Shown piece after piece: positions 11,395-25,796 of a stretch of DNA of 64,000 bases (position 1 is its first letter; the number at the start of each line of letters is the position of its first letter). Under the pieces are notes generated by a model that saw only the letters and a list, made by a program, of their open reading frames with translations, had not been told where the DNA came from and did no database searches. Location of the stretch: positions 29,433,818 to 29,497,817 of the forward strand of contig NC_049980.1 of the NCBI RefSeq assembly GCF_000003815.2. Direction: 5' to 3'. The translations under genes and the position numbers were made by a program. This DNA is from Branchiostoma floridae (lineage: Eukaryota; Chordata; Leptocardii; Amphioxiformes; Branchiostomatidae).

Positions 11395-14179
11395 ATATCC
11401 ATTTTTGATAAAAGTATAGGTTGCTGCTGATCATTTTTATTTCAACTTTTTTTTTTCAATCATTGATAATCTCATTCAAATTTATACTTTATGATTCATG
11501 AAAATTTCTTGCACACATTTTGCCTTTTTGCCAGTGCTGGTTCCATGTCCAGTGTGTTGTTTCCAAGAAGCACCTTTGCTCAAAATGGGTCATTGTGGGA
11601 GTCCGTGGAGCAGAAAATTCCCCCCTGGCAGAAATGGTCCTTTAGCTCATTGCCCACCTGGACAAATGAGGCAGCTTTTTGAATAGCTGCTTAGCTGTAA
11701 TGAAGATCTCATTTTTCCATCTGTGTGATTCATTGCTGGGTTTCCACATGGGTCCCATGTGAGGGAGCAGGGACATTACCTTTGAATGAGAGAAAAGCCT
11801 TTCCTTGGTTCTATGGGTTAATTAACCCCAAGTTCAAGAGAGTTCATCATCATCAGAACCCGCCCATTCATCTTGCCAGGAAACATTAGCGAAAGACGTT
11901 TCCCATTTCCGTTATTGCTAACTGATAAGGCTGTGTGCAACACCTGCAGCACCCACTAAACTGTTTTAGATGTGCGGAGTACGTCCTGGCATTAACAAAG
12001 TTATAATTACCTTTGGCAAAAGTTATGTTTTTGTCGCCAGTTTAAGGCAAGAACTTGTTTAAGGGTTTTGGTAGAGGTCAGAAAAACGAAGGTCATGAGC
12101 CATACTGGGCCTCCTAGCGATTTTCTAAGATACTGCAGTGGGACTTGCTTTGATGTTTCAAATTCTAGATATGCTATGGTCATGATTTTTTTAAATTATA
12201 TATGTAGCTCTTGTTCTGTTTACATCCTAATGTACTGAGTGCTTTAGATCTTTTCTCTTAAAATTATAGAACCCACAAAGTGTAATCTAAAAAAAATAAG
12301 TGGGGCCTTATGTCTTCCTCTGCTTGAAAAAAAATGGTCTTGGTCAATATTGGTATTTGACTTTAATGTTAATTACTCTCAATTGCCACATGTATTTTGC
12401 CTATGTTTCTACCATGTACATGTACTGTACTTGCAAATAGCTTTTGGGCACAAAGTTAAAAATAATCTCTCTGTTATTTATTTCAGTGCTCTAAAACCAA
12501 TGGTATTTTTTTTTAAATGTGGCAGGTATAGCAGTCAATGGATATTTTAGATGAATATTTTCCTATATTTGTGTTCTTCTATGATTTTCTTAAGTTATTT
12601 GGGAAATGCTCTAAGGTTAGAGATCACATCAAGTAGAGTCTATATTCAGTTTCCTATATACAGTACCATGCATATTGACTGCTTAAGAGCCCCCATTAAA
12701 GATAATAGAAAGAATTTCCCCAGGAGTCACATCTGCCCGTGTGGCGTTTTATCCGATGGTCTTTCGTTTGGCCGTTTCACATCTAACAAGTTTTTGAAGT
12801 TGAACGGGTCACAGTGGCCAGGCCTGATAGCAGAAAACCACCCACATCACCAAACGGACCCTCCTGGATCGTAATATCTTTCCCTGCCCTGGCCGGCACC
12901 CTGTTCAGCAGTGCTTTGTTAATCCAGCCGCAATGTCACCTTAATGGTCACCAAATCCCAGCTTCAATAGAGAGGACTTTTCCATTTATATAGCCCCGAT
13001 CGCTCCGACAGTTAAGCCTGTGTGAAGCAATGGGCAAGGTCTGCCCTGCTCGCTTCAGAAGGAAGGGACTCGGGAAGAAACGCTGTTGCCGGGCGATAGG
13101 ACGGGATTTCCTGAAGGAAGACAGATACGCCTCCACCACAAGAGAAAAAGAATGATAGTTTTGTGTTATATTGACGTAGGATTTAGGGATAAACACAACA
13201 GGTAAGACTGCATGAAAAGAAGAATAAACCGAGATCAGCAGAAGTGCCTCTCCTTGCAGGGTTTGACCTGTAATAGCCATCCTAACATGGCAGGAGCCCA
13301 GTCTGGTTGTTAAATAAATGATTCCTGTAGTATGGTGTTCAATTTAAGGATTTGTCAGTGCTTGCTGAGCAGAAGGACCAAATGCAAGATAGGGCTTCTG
13401 TTTACTGGAAGAAATGGCCGTCGAGGCTCACCTGTACGTAATAAGTGGGAATGTTTGGAAGACCTTTTCTCCTCCAAGTGATCTTGACCCACAAAAGTCA
13501 GCGCAGATCTTTTGTGTCGGCTTTATTGGGCTTTTGAGAACCATTACAAATAATGTGATGATGTAGCGTCCGGGGCTAAATTGCTTCAATTGGCAATCAT
13601 TCCTAATCTGTAGTGAAAAATGAGGAAAACTTTCCTTTCAGAAAAAGCTTCTGGGCTGCTCTTTCCATTTGTATCAGTGACTGTCAGCGTGAGCTATTAC
13701 GGCCACAAGTGATCGAATGAAAAAAGCTTCTATTCAGGGACTGCCATTGGAAAATGATTTCTCCCCCGCTGTCCTGCAAGAGTCAACGTGGAAAGTCAAT
13801 GATTTACGCCAGCTTGTCTGTATTGTAGAGAGTTGAGCAAGGCGTATACACATAAATCTTTTATTATCAAACCAGTAGGATGTACCTGAATTGACAAAAC
13901 TTACAAACCAAAGTAGCTCGTCAAACGTATCAAATTAAAAGCAGTCTGGTAAATAGTTGGGACTTGCTGCGTTTTTTAGATTTATAAATGCAGAAACCAA
14001 AGCGCCACACAAGGTCGTTGCACCATTGTACTCTGCATATTAGAGTCGTTTGAGGTTGTTTGAGGTGTTTAGGCAGACCAACTAAAAAGTTTGTTTTTTT
14101 AAATGTGATCATGAAAAAGAAGAAGCTGTGCGTTGATAAAATTGCTAAGTACAATGTACCTTCTGTATGGTGAGCTTAT
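11395..14179. other. Non-coding; long regulatory-looking tract
   Basis: 11810-12010 (TTAATTAACCCC, AACCCGCCCATTCATC) and 12690-13830 are less AT-rich and have clustered TAAT/CAAT homeodomain-type words. Short ORFs occur on both strands but no consistent exon. Candidate enhancer region by composition; conservation untested. Confidence 0.35.
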
Positions 14180-14295
14180 AAGATACAAGTCCTGCTGCTG
14201 AGATTCGAACCAGGAACCACATGATTCCTGTAGTTGAGGGCTTATCTGCCCACGGTACATGCTATGATGTCCATTTAAACCACTGGCCAAACTTA
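14180..14295 (-). mobile_element. Possible tRNA-derived SINE fragment
   Basis: On the minus strand TTTGGCCAGTGGTTTAA (A-box-like) is followed by GGTTCGAATCTC (a near-consensus B box). The spacing is longer than in a tRNA and no cloverleaf forms, so a degraded SINE head is more likely than a tRNA gene. Confidence 0.35.
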
Positions 14296-17200
14296 AGTGA
14301 AACCTGACTACTTAGAAGCTAAATGAAAAGAAGTAACAGAATGGCAAATGGTTTTAACTGTTTAGAAGAGAAAAAAAACAGGAAACAATAGAAAAATAAC
14401 ATGTAATAAATCTAGTATAAAAGATGTACCTGCTAGAACTAATTTATACCCAGGAAATTAGATTTTGTGAAGTCTATAGGATAGTATAGGAAATCTATTA
14501 CAATTTCCCCTCTCAAATTCATTCTAAATGACAGTTACTTGTCAATAAGCTGACATGATGAAAGGCCTTCTTTACCACCAACCAAACTTTTCAAAATGAT
14601 GTTCTTTGTTCATCTGCAGGGCATGGCACCTTTCAGGTTTGTTTGCTTGAACATCTTGTAGAATGAATGTATGAAGATCAATCCCATGGTATTCATTATC
14701 AACAGATTTTATACTACCACAATGACCTTGGTACCATCGTATTGCCTAAAATCGAATTTCACAATCTGAATTCAGTGCATGACAGGAAAGTGCTTGTATT
14801 ACCGAAACTGCATTTTCTAATCATTAGGTCATACTCGGATAATTTCTGATTCAAATACACCAGGTTGCTTCAGGTGGAAAAAACTGTTGTTATGTAACAA
14901 GTCAGATATCAGGATTTGTTGGAATCCACAGGAGGAGCTAGTCTGCTCCACCGTTTGTAAACATGGTTTCCCCATAGGTGCTGCCGGTGACCTCTGTCGG
15001 CTCTGATGTCAGCCGCAGATCAGCCATTTTGTATAGGTTCCATCTCCGCAGCAGCCACCGGGCGCCCTGCAATCTGACATCACAAATAGCGTGAACAAGT
15101 TCGGAGATGTTTTCATGCCTCTCCAAATCCCTGTTGAACCGCAGGGGTTAATGCCGGCGAGTTGTTGCCATTGGAGGGCAGGCAATTGTGGGGAATTGCT
15201 GTGGAAGGTAGCACGACCCCCACCTTCCATGTTGTGTCAAGGTTACACATACACTCACGGTTACAGCTTTCTGGCAACCCTGGGAGATACAACAACAGTG
15301 GCAGGGTTGCCCTTTTGGGTCGCTCAGTGCCAGGTTTTGTTCCCACAAGTCGGTGAACATTATTCGGAGTAAAGAGGAAATGGATGGACTGAAAGTCAAC
15401 GCACGGAATCGTGACGCACGCCGACATGCTGTTGGTTGATTCGCCAACTGAAACAAACAAGTTCCCATTGATCACTGCAGAAAACCTTTGACCATCCTGT
15501 GTTTCTGGTGTATGGGTCCCTTTGGTTATTGTGGTACCAGGTATTGACTCTGTGGCATCCCTTGACCCCAGCTTTCCCCTATTCAGCTGTGGATGGGAGA
15601 AGGAAGAAGGGTTCACTGTTGTTTTTTTCAGTGTATATTGACCTTGCGGGCGCTATGCTGATCCACTGTAACAAAGGGTGGTCCGGCCATCTGTGGAGCG
15701 ATAGATATTTATCGCTCGCTTTTCTGCTTCATCCGTCCACCCCTCTTGGCCTATTTGTCCAGGCCCCCTCCCCTAAAAAAAAAATCAGGAAAGAAAGACC
15801 TTTGTTGCCCCTGAAGTTGAGCAAACAGCAGCTCTGTAATACTGCTACTGTAGCTAGGAGAAATGTCATGAGGAGAAAGCTTTTACAAATGTTAAGCGGC
15901 CAAGGTACACGCAACACCACATTAGCCGCAGACTGGAACATTTGCCCTTAAATGCACTCCTTGTCAGGGGCTGATAGCTCGGGGCAGTATGGCCTCTCTT
16001 TCTTCTATGGTATTGCTAATTAAGAATGGGTCAGGATACACAATAAACTCTAAACCCACTGACAAAAGAAACTATGAACTTTGCTGTCAAAAGATAATGA
16101 AAAAAGTCTTAAGGTATGGGTAAGGTTTCACTTGCACCTGTTAGATAAGAAGAGTGGTTCTGTTCATGTTGAGTGTTGTGTATCTTCCCCAGGCCTGGTT
16201 TAAACATGGATTACACAGAGTCACTTCACAAATAAACAGAGCCTCAAGTAGACTCTGAATACACCTGCAAATAGCAGGGTAAGCTACAAAGAAGAGAGAA
16301 AATGGTACATTTTTTTTTTCTATTATTTCTTTACTAGCAGTACTGTCAATACCAAGGGCTAAGAAGGGTTTAACATATTTCTACATCACCTCTACTCATG
16401 AAGTCAGCATTTACAGGTTACTTGCATTTTTAGTATTTTTATGATATTGATGTTCATGACAGACATTCCCTGTCAATCTGTCAGTCAATGAAACTTAACT
16501 GCACAAAAATAAAGCATGGAATTCAACCAACAGTTTGTTTGCAAATCACATTCAAGTTTGGACATTGGACATTAACGCCTTAAAGTTAAGAAATGTGTGA
16601 AATAAATCATGGAGTTGAATGAAAGAGTTAGAGCACCCGCCGTGCTTTGATTTATGTTTGAGTTGCTGTTTACATCAAACTAAAAATCAAGAAGTTATAA
16701 GAATGTAACCTTGTTAGAGTTTTGTGCCCTTTTAAGAAAAATGACAAATGCTTGAAGCAGAAGAACCGGCCACAGGCAATAGACAGAAGTGGTGCTGTGT
16801 TTGTATAACTTCTCCCATACTTTCAAACATTCCATATTGACAAGGTTTTATTAATTTCGAGCCAGAAGCTACAAATAGCTTCAGCCAGAGTTCTTTCCTG
16901 AGACAACTGCAACTACTGTTAAGTGCCCCCATGGCAAATATCTATCCGTGTGCCTTTTACCTAGCTGCCACAGTATTAATCATACTAGACAAGGATGAAA
17001 AGGTGGCCTAAATAACACAGTACATATGTTACTTATCCAGCAAATAACATCTTCTCAGATTGCTCCATTATGTTTGTGTCCCCATGGAAATGTTCCATGT
17101 ATAAAACAACATTTGTCAAAATAGATGCAGATATGTGCAGCAGAGTATTATAACTCATGAGTCCTGACAGCCCAACATATAGGTTGTTCCCACCTAATTG

Positions 17201-18409
17201 GCTGTGTATGAGGCATCTTGTCAATAAGTATGACAGAACGAATTGGAACATGTTCCTGAACTATTTTGCAATATGTTGCCAATATCTGTGGCCTTCGCGT
17301 TGTCATTCATAGGATTATCCCATATACGTCAACCGCTTGCCTCGACACGTTCAGAACAACATGCCTGTTAATAGAAATGTATACACGTACAATAGAACAT
17401 GACATTGTACAATATATATCCTAGAGATTTCTCCTGACTAACGCAATGTTAATCATAAAATATGTTACATATTCAACTTTTAGACAACATCTTGTCCATA
17501 CCACTTGTCATTAAGAAAATTATGCACATGACAAGATACTAGCTGAGGAGGGGCTTAGTAGTCAGTGATAACTTTGAGATCTCTCCCCCATGTTAAATAT
17601 CACACGATTTTTGTGCAGTTGAACAGCCTTGCTTTTTTTCAAATTGTCAGTCTAGTCCTGTAGACCTTCAAATGTCATTCTAAGTACAGAAGGATATGGC
17701 CATTATATCATTATTTTTGTATGTTTTTTATTTTTTATTGCATTTCCAAATAAACATATATAAACTCATAGATAGAAAAAGAAAAAATTACATAAATGAA
17801 AAAGGGATAGAAGACAATAACTCAAACAAACTTCAACAGATAGAAACATAAATTGTTATGTCATTTTAAATATCATTATTTTTTGTGGTATGCATGCCTG
17901 GGACCTGAAACCATGACAGACCACCTTATAAATGACAGAGTGGGATTGTGATATCACACAATGGAATAAATTATGCTGAGAGGCTGTTACATTTGATATA
18001 TGTGCACATGTAGCTTCAAAGGGGCTAAAACTGTTATCATACACCTCAGATTCAGATGCTCCTACCTTCTTATCCTTTCAGATAGAAATGTAATTTTAAA
18101 GAACAGCTATTTTGATATAGTCAGGCCTTCTACTTATTGACTGTTCATGATATCCCAGTACTACTGTTGGACGTTGTTTGTGGTAATTCTTTAAGTTCAT
18201 TTTTAAGTCCATGGGTTTTTGCCATGACCTGTCATTGCATCACGCTGCACACATATACTCTGCCTTTCATTATGTTACTGATAATGGTTCTTTCAACCTC
18301 AAACTCAAAGATATTCACTGTGCTGCAGTGGTTAAAGAGCTGCAAACTTTAACAAATTCTTCAGTATCATAATCATGTTTAGTGGAGGGAAAGAAGTAAT
18401 TCTGTATGT
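14296..18409. other. Non-coding; GC-richer block at 14935-15960
   Basis: 14935-15960 is the least AT-rich kilobase of this stretch and is open for 150-170 codons on both strands, which is what base composition alone gives. I see no splice or domain evidence. 15960-18409 is AT-rich with no recognised feature. Confidence 0.35.
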
Positions 18410-18520
18410 GTATAGCCAGTATAGCTGCCCTTTGGCGTAACACACCAGCTTCGCAGGCATGCTTCGCAGCAGCAACTGGTTCTATTAACGACCCGTCACA
18501 CCTAACTTTTGCACATCTAT
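18410..18520. repeat. Possible dispersed-repeat fragment
   Basis: The text GGCGTAACACACCAGCTTCG ... TTCTATTAACGACCCGTCAC resembles an interspersed repeat I associate with lancelet sequence. This is from recall; no boundaries or second copy are visible here. Confidence 0.2.
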
Positions 18521-19406
18521 CTGCAAATGCTCTTTAAAACATTCCTGTGCTTGGTGATAAAAAATTCCACTCTATCATAGTTTTAGGAAAATTCTATATT
18601 CAGTCCAGAATTGACTGCAACCAGAATATGATTTTCCCTGGCCCACTGAGTGGTATGGCTTAGGGTATGCCATGTGATCTTAAGTGGCATTGCACCTGGG
18701 GTAACAATGCTGCAGACAGCCATTCAGCACAACCTAGATGATTAATTAGAAGTACATGGTTTTAATGCAATATTGCAGAATTTTCATTGATTTGTGAGTC
18801 AAGCATGCCAAAAGAGGCAAACTTGCTATGCCCTTTGATATATAAGACTCAATAATGTTCCTTAGATAAAGCTGCTACCGCCTATTAATTGTCCTCAGAG
18901 GAAAAGTAAAGGCAAGACTGATGATTCCAGCGCAATTGAACTTTTACAGCATCTTTGCCATAAAAATATGACTTCAAATGATTTTCTGTTCGCATTTTTA
19001 TTACCTAAATCTCGGCGAGCCATTTTTGCTAACAGCTTACTGTGCTGCTGGTGCCTCGTTCAGTGGCCCTTGGTGCTTGACACCCATCGATCACTACTGC
19101 CGGGCAAGCCCCCCTTGACAGAAGGAATCACAGTTGACATTTGACTGGGGAGACTTTGTAGGTCAGGGCACTGGTCAGTGCTTCTGACCCCTGTTTTCAT
19201 CAGTGATAAGCCAATGGAAATGGACCCTGTGGGGCAGGTGGCTGTAAGGATGTTATCTAGCCGCCCTGCCTTGCCACAAAAGTTAAGGCGCAGGGGACCT
19301 GTTCCACTTATGGCTTTGTTATAAAATTCTTACCAGCTTCTATAGGCATTCATGGTATCCGTCAAGGAAGTATTGAAGCTGTCTACTTTGGAAATGTTAT
19401 ACTTAC
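18521..19406. other. Non-coding; regulatory-looking 19000-19320
   Basis: AT-rich sequence grades into a G/C-richer patch at 19000-19320 without exon signals. Nothing else recognised. Confidence 0.25.
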
Positions 19407-19779
19407 CAGGGCTCGAAATTCATTTTTGTGAATGAGTACACAGGTGTACCTAACTTAGAAATCAAGGTAAAAGATTTTAGGAGCACATAGTAAAATGTGT
19501 GCTCTAGTAAAATCTTACAATAAATTTGACTGTTTCTCTATTGAGCTGAAATCTGAAATTCTTCAACAAAGTCATGTTATTCAAGAAAGGTTTTCTTCTC
19601 TTTTTTTTGGTCAATTAAATGTTATGAATATCCTATCTACTGGCATACAACAGAACCTTTAATATGTTTTTGTGCATGACCCTATGGAAATATTTAGATG
19701 CACCTGTTCACTCACTGTAAAAAATTAGGTACAATTTGAGTGCATGAAAGTGCATATGCGCCCAGTTTTTCGAGCCCTA
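19407..19779. mobile_element. TIR element, CAGGGCTCGAAAT family
   Basis: It starts CAGGGCTCGAAATT and ends TTTTTCGAGCCCT. The ends match the 4883 and 38455 elements. No coding capacity and no clear target-site duplication. Confidence 0.65.
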
Positions 19780-22314
19780 CACTACTTGTGTGTATTATAG
19801 ACAGGTGATTGGACTGTACCACAGAGAGAAAGGGGGATATCAGTATAATAAGCCTTTATTGCCTTTAAAGTTTAAAGTCTAGAAGGATGTGAAATTGTAT
19901 CTAGTGTGAGGGACCTAGTGCAGTTACGTTATGTTTGTGCCAACCCTGACAATGTGACAGGGGATGATACCTGATATAATAGAGTGAAAGGCACCTTGAA
20001 TCTTTATGCCTTGGACCTTAACTGAGTAAGATAAAAATTAACTGGCAGCGTAAATTGTGTGTGTGGTTTTAGAGCTTCCCCAAATGTAGATTTACTCTGT
20101 CACGACGATTACGGCCATATTTAATGCCAACGTTTTAGTGCGCCACCTTGTCAATTATTCAGCCATAGTGAGGAGGAAATCAACCATATGCTTCCAGATA
20201 CCTTGCCTCCTAATGCGGATTTATGGGGACAGTGTCCTTTGGAATGTCCTACGTTGTTGCTTCTGTGTTACATTTGCTCGGGAACGCAGAATTTCCCAGT
20301 GACCTTCCAGTCAACAGAGGTAAAAGTTGAAAGTCTTTTAAAAAAATGAAGATGTCACTGTGGAGAAGAGAGAAAGCAACTGTAGAGTATGGTTGTAGTT
20401 TGGTATTGAGGGATAAATGTCTTGTTAGTGGGCATTGCTGATGATGATATACTTGTTTTTCAGTGGTGACTACTAAAGCTGGGAGTAACGTGGAGAAAGT
20501 GTCGTATATTTGAAAGCCCGAAATATAGATTCTGATAGATCTCAGATCTGACACCATTTTCAGATGTATTTCAAAATCATCCAAACTTTTATGAAAGAAG
20601 AATAGGACAATCACATCAGTCAAGTCAGATTTTGACCTTTTTTTTAGCACTTTTCTATTGCAAAGTTTTAAAACTATCGATGCCTTGAAGTAATCATACC
20701 ATTTTTTTTCCACTCAAAACATAAGATTTTCCTTCAATCATGTCAGCAACTTTTACAAGGTCAAGTTGTCCCCCTCCTGCCCTATGACCCAGGACCAGTG
20801 ATGAACAACCTGTGCCCCCCCTCCCCTGAAACCTTACCCTTGTTGCCAGGGTCATGTGGGCGGGGCGTAGTTTAGGGCAGGGGAAGGAGAAGGCTGGACC
20901 ATCTGTTGTCCATGCCTGCTGTCCACCAGATGTCAGAGCAATGGAACCGACTCCTCCTGATGCCAAGGACCCTGCCAGATCCGGTCGCTACGATGGGGCA
21001 CTGAACAGGGGTTTCACCTCCTGGTCAGAAGTGTGTCAGTGTCAAGACAGCCTGCATTAAATGTTCGAAATGGCGGCATTCATTGTTTATATCTTGTGTA
21101 CTGGCAAAAAAATTTCTGAAGTAGTGAAGATTGCAAAACTTTGAAAAGCCTACGAAGAAGAGGGACTTGCGTTCTTGCTTTTCTATTTTCAAAGGCACGC
21201 TCGGCGGAACGAGACGGAGTTCGAGACAGATCCACACGGCTGGGATGTCAAAGAAGGCTACGCTATGATTAATGATGTGTTGCCTGGTGTCTGGCTGCCG
21301 GTCCTGACTAAAAATAAAGCAGAGGTTAATGTTGGTTTGCAAAAATGTTGGGCATTTGGGAGACCTGTCAAGGTCCCTCCTGCAGAGAAGGATTTGTGTA
21401 TGTGAAGGCTTGCATGTGTTTGCCCTCTTGCAGATGTGCGACAAGGCTTGGCTGTTTCTTATTCTGAGTCATAAAGACACCTTGCAGGAGAATTTTATAC
21501 CAGTCTGATCCCTGTTATGGGTCCTGCCCTATTAACCAGCCATAGCCTTTTGTAATGAGACAGATCAAAATGCTACCTGTGAAGTGACAGACATATGCAG
21601 GCCATCCATAGCCACAGTTGTCTGGTATGGTAATTGAGATCCTGAACTGTACACCTGTAAGCCACTGCACCGGATTTCACTCTCAATGTCTTACTTGTAA
21701 CAAGCTGTCTAATTAGACATTAACAATTGATTACATGTTTGTTTGTTTGTCCGTTTACTTTCTTACAAGTGACCTTGCCCTGTCAGAAACTTGAGAAAAC
21801 TGTTCATAGCTAAAGTCTGCTTCTGAATCTCCTTGGCCTTGCGCGTGAACAAGGCTATTGGAGATGGCAGACCTTATCCTTTAGTCATTACATAGATAGA
21901 AGATGGCTTTCCCTACAAATTAAGGGAAATTGAAAAGGCCTGCCTATACCTTAGAAAAAAACACATTGTGTGCATCCTCACATTTGGCTATTTGTGATTC
22001 CTATACTTGAAACTCTACACGGTTCAGCACCATCAAACTCAATCAAAAGTTATATTGTCATACAATGTTACAGGTGCCTATGGGGAGTGACTGATCAGAC
22101 TAGAATATCTTGCTCTGTCATATAAGAAGTGACCAGATACATCTTGTGCAATCAGGCTGTCCCAAGTCAATAATGCTTCAGGCCAACACCTTATTCTGCC
22201 TGATATCAAGGTGTCCTTTACTACAGTGCCTTATCTCTTCTTCTTTGAACTGCTAATCGATACACGTACATGGTTTGGAATACAGGCTCAAGTCAGACAA
22301 ATTCTTGACTCAAG
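19780..22314. other. Non-coding; two regulatory-looking patches
   Basis: 20090-20230 (CACGACGATTACGGCC, GTCAATTATTCAGCC) and 20750-21300 are less AT-rich. ORFs of 90-154 codons on the minus strand lack domain or splice support. No gene recognised. Confidence 0.3.
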
Positions 22315-22583
22315 TTTGTTTTCATTTTACACTGATAGCTTCATAAAATCATCTGTATGTTCAAACTTTTCTGTGGCATATAGTTTACTGTACCTTCAGG
22401 TTTGCCAGAACTTAATGCAGTGTTGCTTTGTAAACTTGACTGTGTCTAGATTTACCAATGGTTTGTTTTCATTTTACACTAATAGCTTCATGAAATCATC
22501 TGTATGTTCAAACTTTTTTGTGATATATAGTTTACTGTACCTTCAGGTTTGCCTTGTAAAGTTGACTGTGTCTAGATTTACCA
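22315..22583. repeat. Two-copy tandem duplication, 147-bp period
   Basis: TTTGTTTTCATTTTACAC begins at 22315 and 22462, and both copies run through GTTTACTGTACCTTCAGG to TGTGTCTAGATTTACCA. The second copy lacks about 27 bp from the middle. Few other differences, so the duplication is recent. Confidence 0.85.
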
Positions 22584-25500
22584 CTTTTCCTGGAGAATGT
22601 GTTTTAAAGTGACTGAAGACACAGATAGCATTCTTCGCAGCCTCGCTCCAGAACTCTTTAATTTCCACGTTTGACTCGTAGCATCGTTGCTGTGGCAACG
22701 CAGCGAGAAATAATGTCCGACATCGGAGCGCTAAGGCTGGGCTCATCCCACTGTGTACAAATGACAACAATTTGTCACCCAGAAGTGATCACTGCAAAGT
22801 ACTCTGGGCTGCTCCTCCATCCTGGAGATGTCAGCGGTGGCAGGGCCGCGTCATATTCAGGTGATATCACCGCCGAGCAGCTGGACCCAAATGTCGACAA
22901 CTCCGCGCCACAGATACAGCTGGCTGAATATTACCATCCTGAGGCGATCCTTAATGCATCTAGTTTGTAGATATATATTTTCTATCTGAACTTTTAATAC
23001 CTGCGCCCGGGAAGACAAATGACGGGGACGCGGAGCCGGTGGCAGGTATTATCTCTGGCGAGCAAAATGCCTGGGACATTAGCTGGTGGCAGGTGAAGCA
23101 AAGTGTCTGTGACTTGGTGTTGGAGATACGTTTCATGACATGTACCCCGACAGTATATTATTCCCCCAGGCAATTCTGGGTGGGATCCATACAGTCATTT
23201 GTTTCAATGTGCTTTGTCTGAAGGGTGTTGGATGGGTGAAGGGAGGTGGGCTACAACAGGTGCCGTGTTCACAATCTGTACAACAAAACACAATCTGTGA
23301 CCTCCTTGCTCTTGCCTTTCCACTTGCGTTGAACGTATTTGGCCGTGGGTTGTTTTTTTTTCTTAAGTGTGGCTGAGCGACTATCTCTGTTTTCAACATG
23401 GAGAAATCGATGCTGCCAGGGCTAAAGGTTGTATCTCTGCTGTGATCTGATCAAAGAGTGGTGACACTCAGGCCTGACACCGCTGACTTTATTGCCTTTT
23501 TCCTACATGATGCTTCCTTAAGGCGAACCCTCCCCTATCTCTCTAATGCCACCGGTGCGACCGTATCATCCCGGCACAACTTTTGAAAATCCATCTCTGG
23601 TAAATGATGGCATCTTACCAGAAATCTGTGATTAAATGAAGTAGCAGCAACATCAGAAACAGATAGTATTGCGGCATTGCTTTTACCTTTTATGAAAAGT
23701 TTGTTTTCAGTATCCGAAACTAAATTTTTTTCCTTGATATGGATAAATTTGTAAACTAACTCTGCATTCAACTCCTGCATACCAATCAATACATAGTATA
23801 TTTCTCATGGGTCATATTGTGTGTTACTAGCTGATTTTTCGCGAAAGCTTTTCTTTAAGCAATGAAAACTTACTACTGCTCTCAAAATGTACTAATATAC
23901 TTTTGGATGTCACATCATAAAGTAGGCAATAATTTGCTGGCTATCAAAATGGTACATTTCACTTTTGGCTATACATTCTTTTCAAATGCCATCTGAAGTT
24001 AACTTTTGTTACGTGGACAAGTGGGACCTTTAAGTGTTTCACATTGCTGTGCTAAAAGCTTGGTGGCATTCATTCTGTATAATGTTACTTTCCTGTGCAT
24101 CTTTCTATTTATCAAGCATTGCCTAGCGACGCACAACAAAGATGAAGTGGATCAAGAAGTCACAACTACTCTTACGCAAAAGTAGCGGTGCCACACAAGT
24201 CTTGACATTCTCAATATTCAGGCAGTCTCCTGTTGACATTCAGGTAATAGCCATGAGCTTACTCTTGTCCACAACACGCAATGTAACTTATACCCCCGGC
24301 CTAACTTGTGATCTTGTGGTATTAGATAAGTCTCTTGCCTTTCTTTGCACTGCTTTGCCCCTAAACACCAAGTAGGTTAGAACAGAGTACGGCAGATTGA
24401 GAGATTAAAGATGGGAGCTATTTTGCCCCGAGCCGTGGTGGAGGCAAACCGTGTTCTGCCACCCGATACCGCAGCTCCTGGCGGCGTGATCAATACCGCG
24501 GGGGCAGGGTCTGAACCGGCATTGGTTATCAGCGCAAAATGTCCGTGACATTTGTGTCATGTAGCCGTGACATTAGCCCCTTCCCGGCAGGTAATGCCTC
24601 ACCTGAGCGTGCTGTGTCACACGATACGGCTACAAATGCTCATCACACCCGGGCGGAATCAATAATGTCACAACCCAGTGTTGCTGCAGGGCCTGGGAGG
24701 ACAGGTCCAGAAGAACCGGGCTTTGGTTGTGGGCTGTCAGTTGACAGATACCTGGTCTTAAACTGTCAGCGAGGTAGGCCAAAGCTGCAAATTCAATTTC
24801 CTCCGCAGATTCAGGTCGCACAAAGGAGCTCGCCCCAACTTCACAATATTTTTGGCGGAAAATGGGACGGGTTGACGGGGTCCCCTGGCGCACAAAGGAC
24901 GGGCCACGGCCATGGAACATGATTTCCACTTCTGGTGGCAGTTTGTGTCCTCTGATAAATAGCTTTATTTTCATTTCCTAAGTCTGTATTGGGAACATGC
25001 TGTATTACCCACAAGATCATGGCAATCTACTGGCTAAAGAATAGAGCAGCACAAAAATGTTGCCTGAAGTTTGTGGCAAAGTACTAGTAGGATTACAACA
25101 ATATGGTCATTTGTAACCCACTATTTACTGTTATTGTATTTTCCTAGAACAAGAGCCATTGAAAAGGTCACATCAAGAGATCAGGATCGGTAAACTAGAC
25201 ATAGAATGGGTAAAGGAAAAGATCTATTCTATGTGTAACTTATTGATGCCAGGGAACTTTCTTGAATGTGGATAAGTCATGACTTTGTAAAAGTTCTAAA
25301 GATATTTCTTTAGAGCATCAGGGCCACTGTAATGGTATCATAGTTCAGAGAACTTAGTCAAGTACAGAATGTGTCTTGTGTTAATCTGCTTAGCCTGGTG
25401 TTTCAGGTGGGCTGATATAACACCCTGTAGTTATGCCACATGACCCAATGCAATTCTGGCAATGTACAAAAAAAAAACTTGCCGCTGAGTCATGCTTTAG

Positions 25501-25737
25501 TTCCTCTCATTGTTGAAGACAAGGCAAGCCCTACATGCCAAAGTGATGTTGGAACCATGGCAGGAGAGGAAGCCTTGTCATGTTGCCTGTATGTCACCAA
25601 CCTTCCCGTACCAAAGCACAGATGACATGCCCAGACCATTTGCTACAGACGTGTCATGTACGGAAAGCCCTCCAGTCTCACCTGTCGTAACCCATGAGCG
25701 TCACAGGTGCAGGGGCAACGCCAAGTTGCCACGGTGA
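22584..25737. other. Non-coding; regulatory-looking 22620-23400 and 24400-24960
   Basis: Both sub-blocks are CpG/GC-richer and open on one or both strands for about 100-127 codons, without splice sites or recognisable domains. The rest is AT-rich. Candidate conserved non-coding sequence (inference). Confidence 0.35.
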
Positions 25738-25796
25738 CAGGTGCTTCAGTGAAGGTTGTAATGAACCACCTTCGCACCTTGTCAATCTGGCTAAAT

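Noticed and set aside
15113-15616. 167-codon minus-strand open frame
   Set aside because: Overlaps an equally long plus-strand frame, has no splice sites or recognisable domain, and fits a local GC rise.
20249-20713. 154-codon minus-strand open frame
   Set aside because: AT-rich, biased residues, no start or splice context, no domain.
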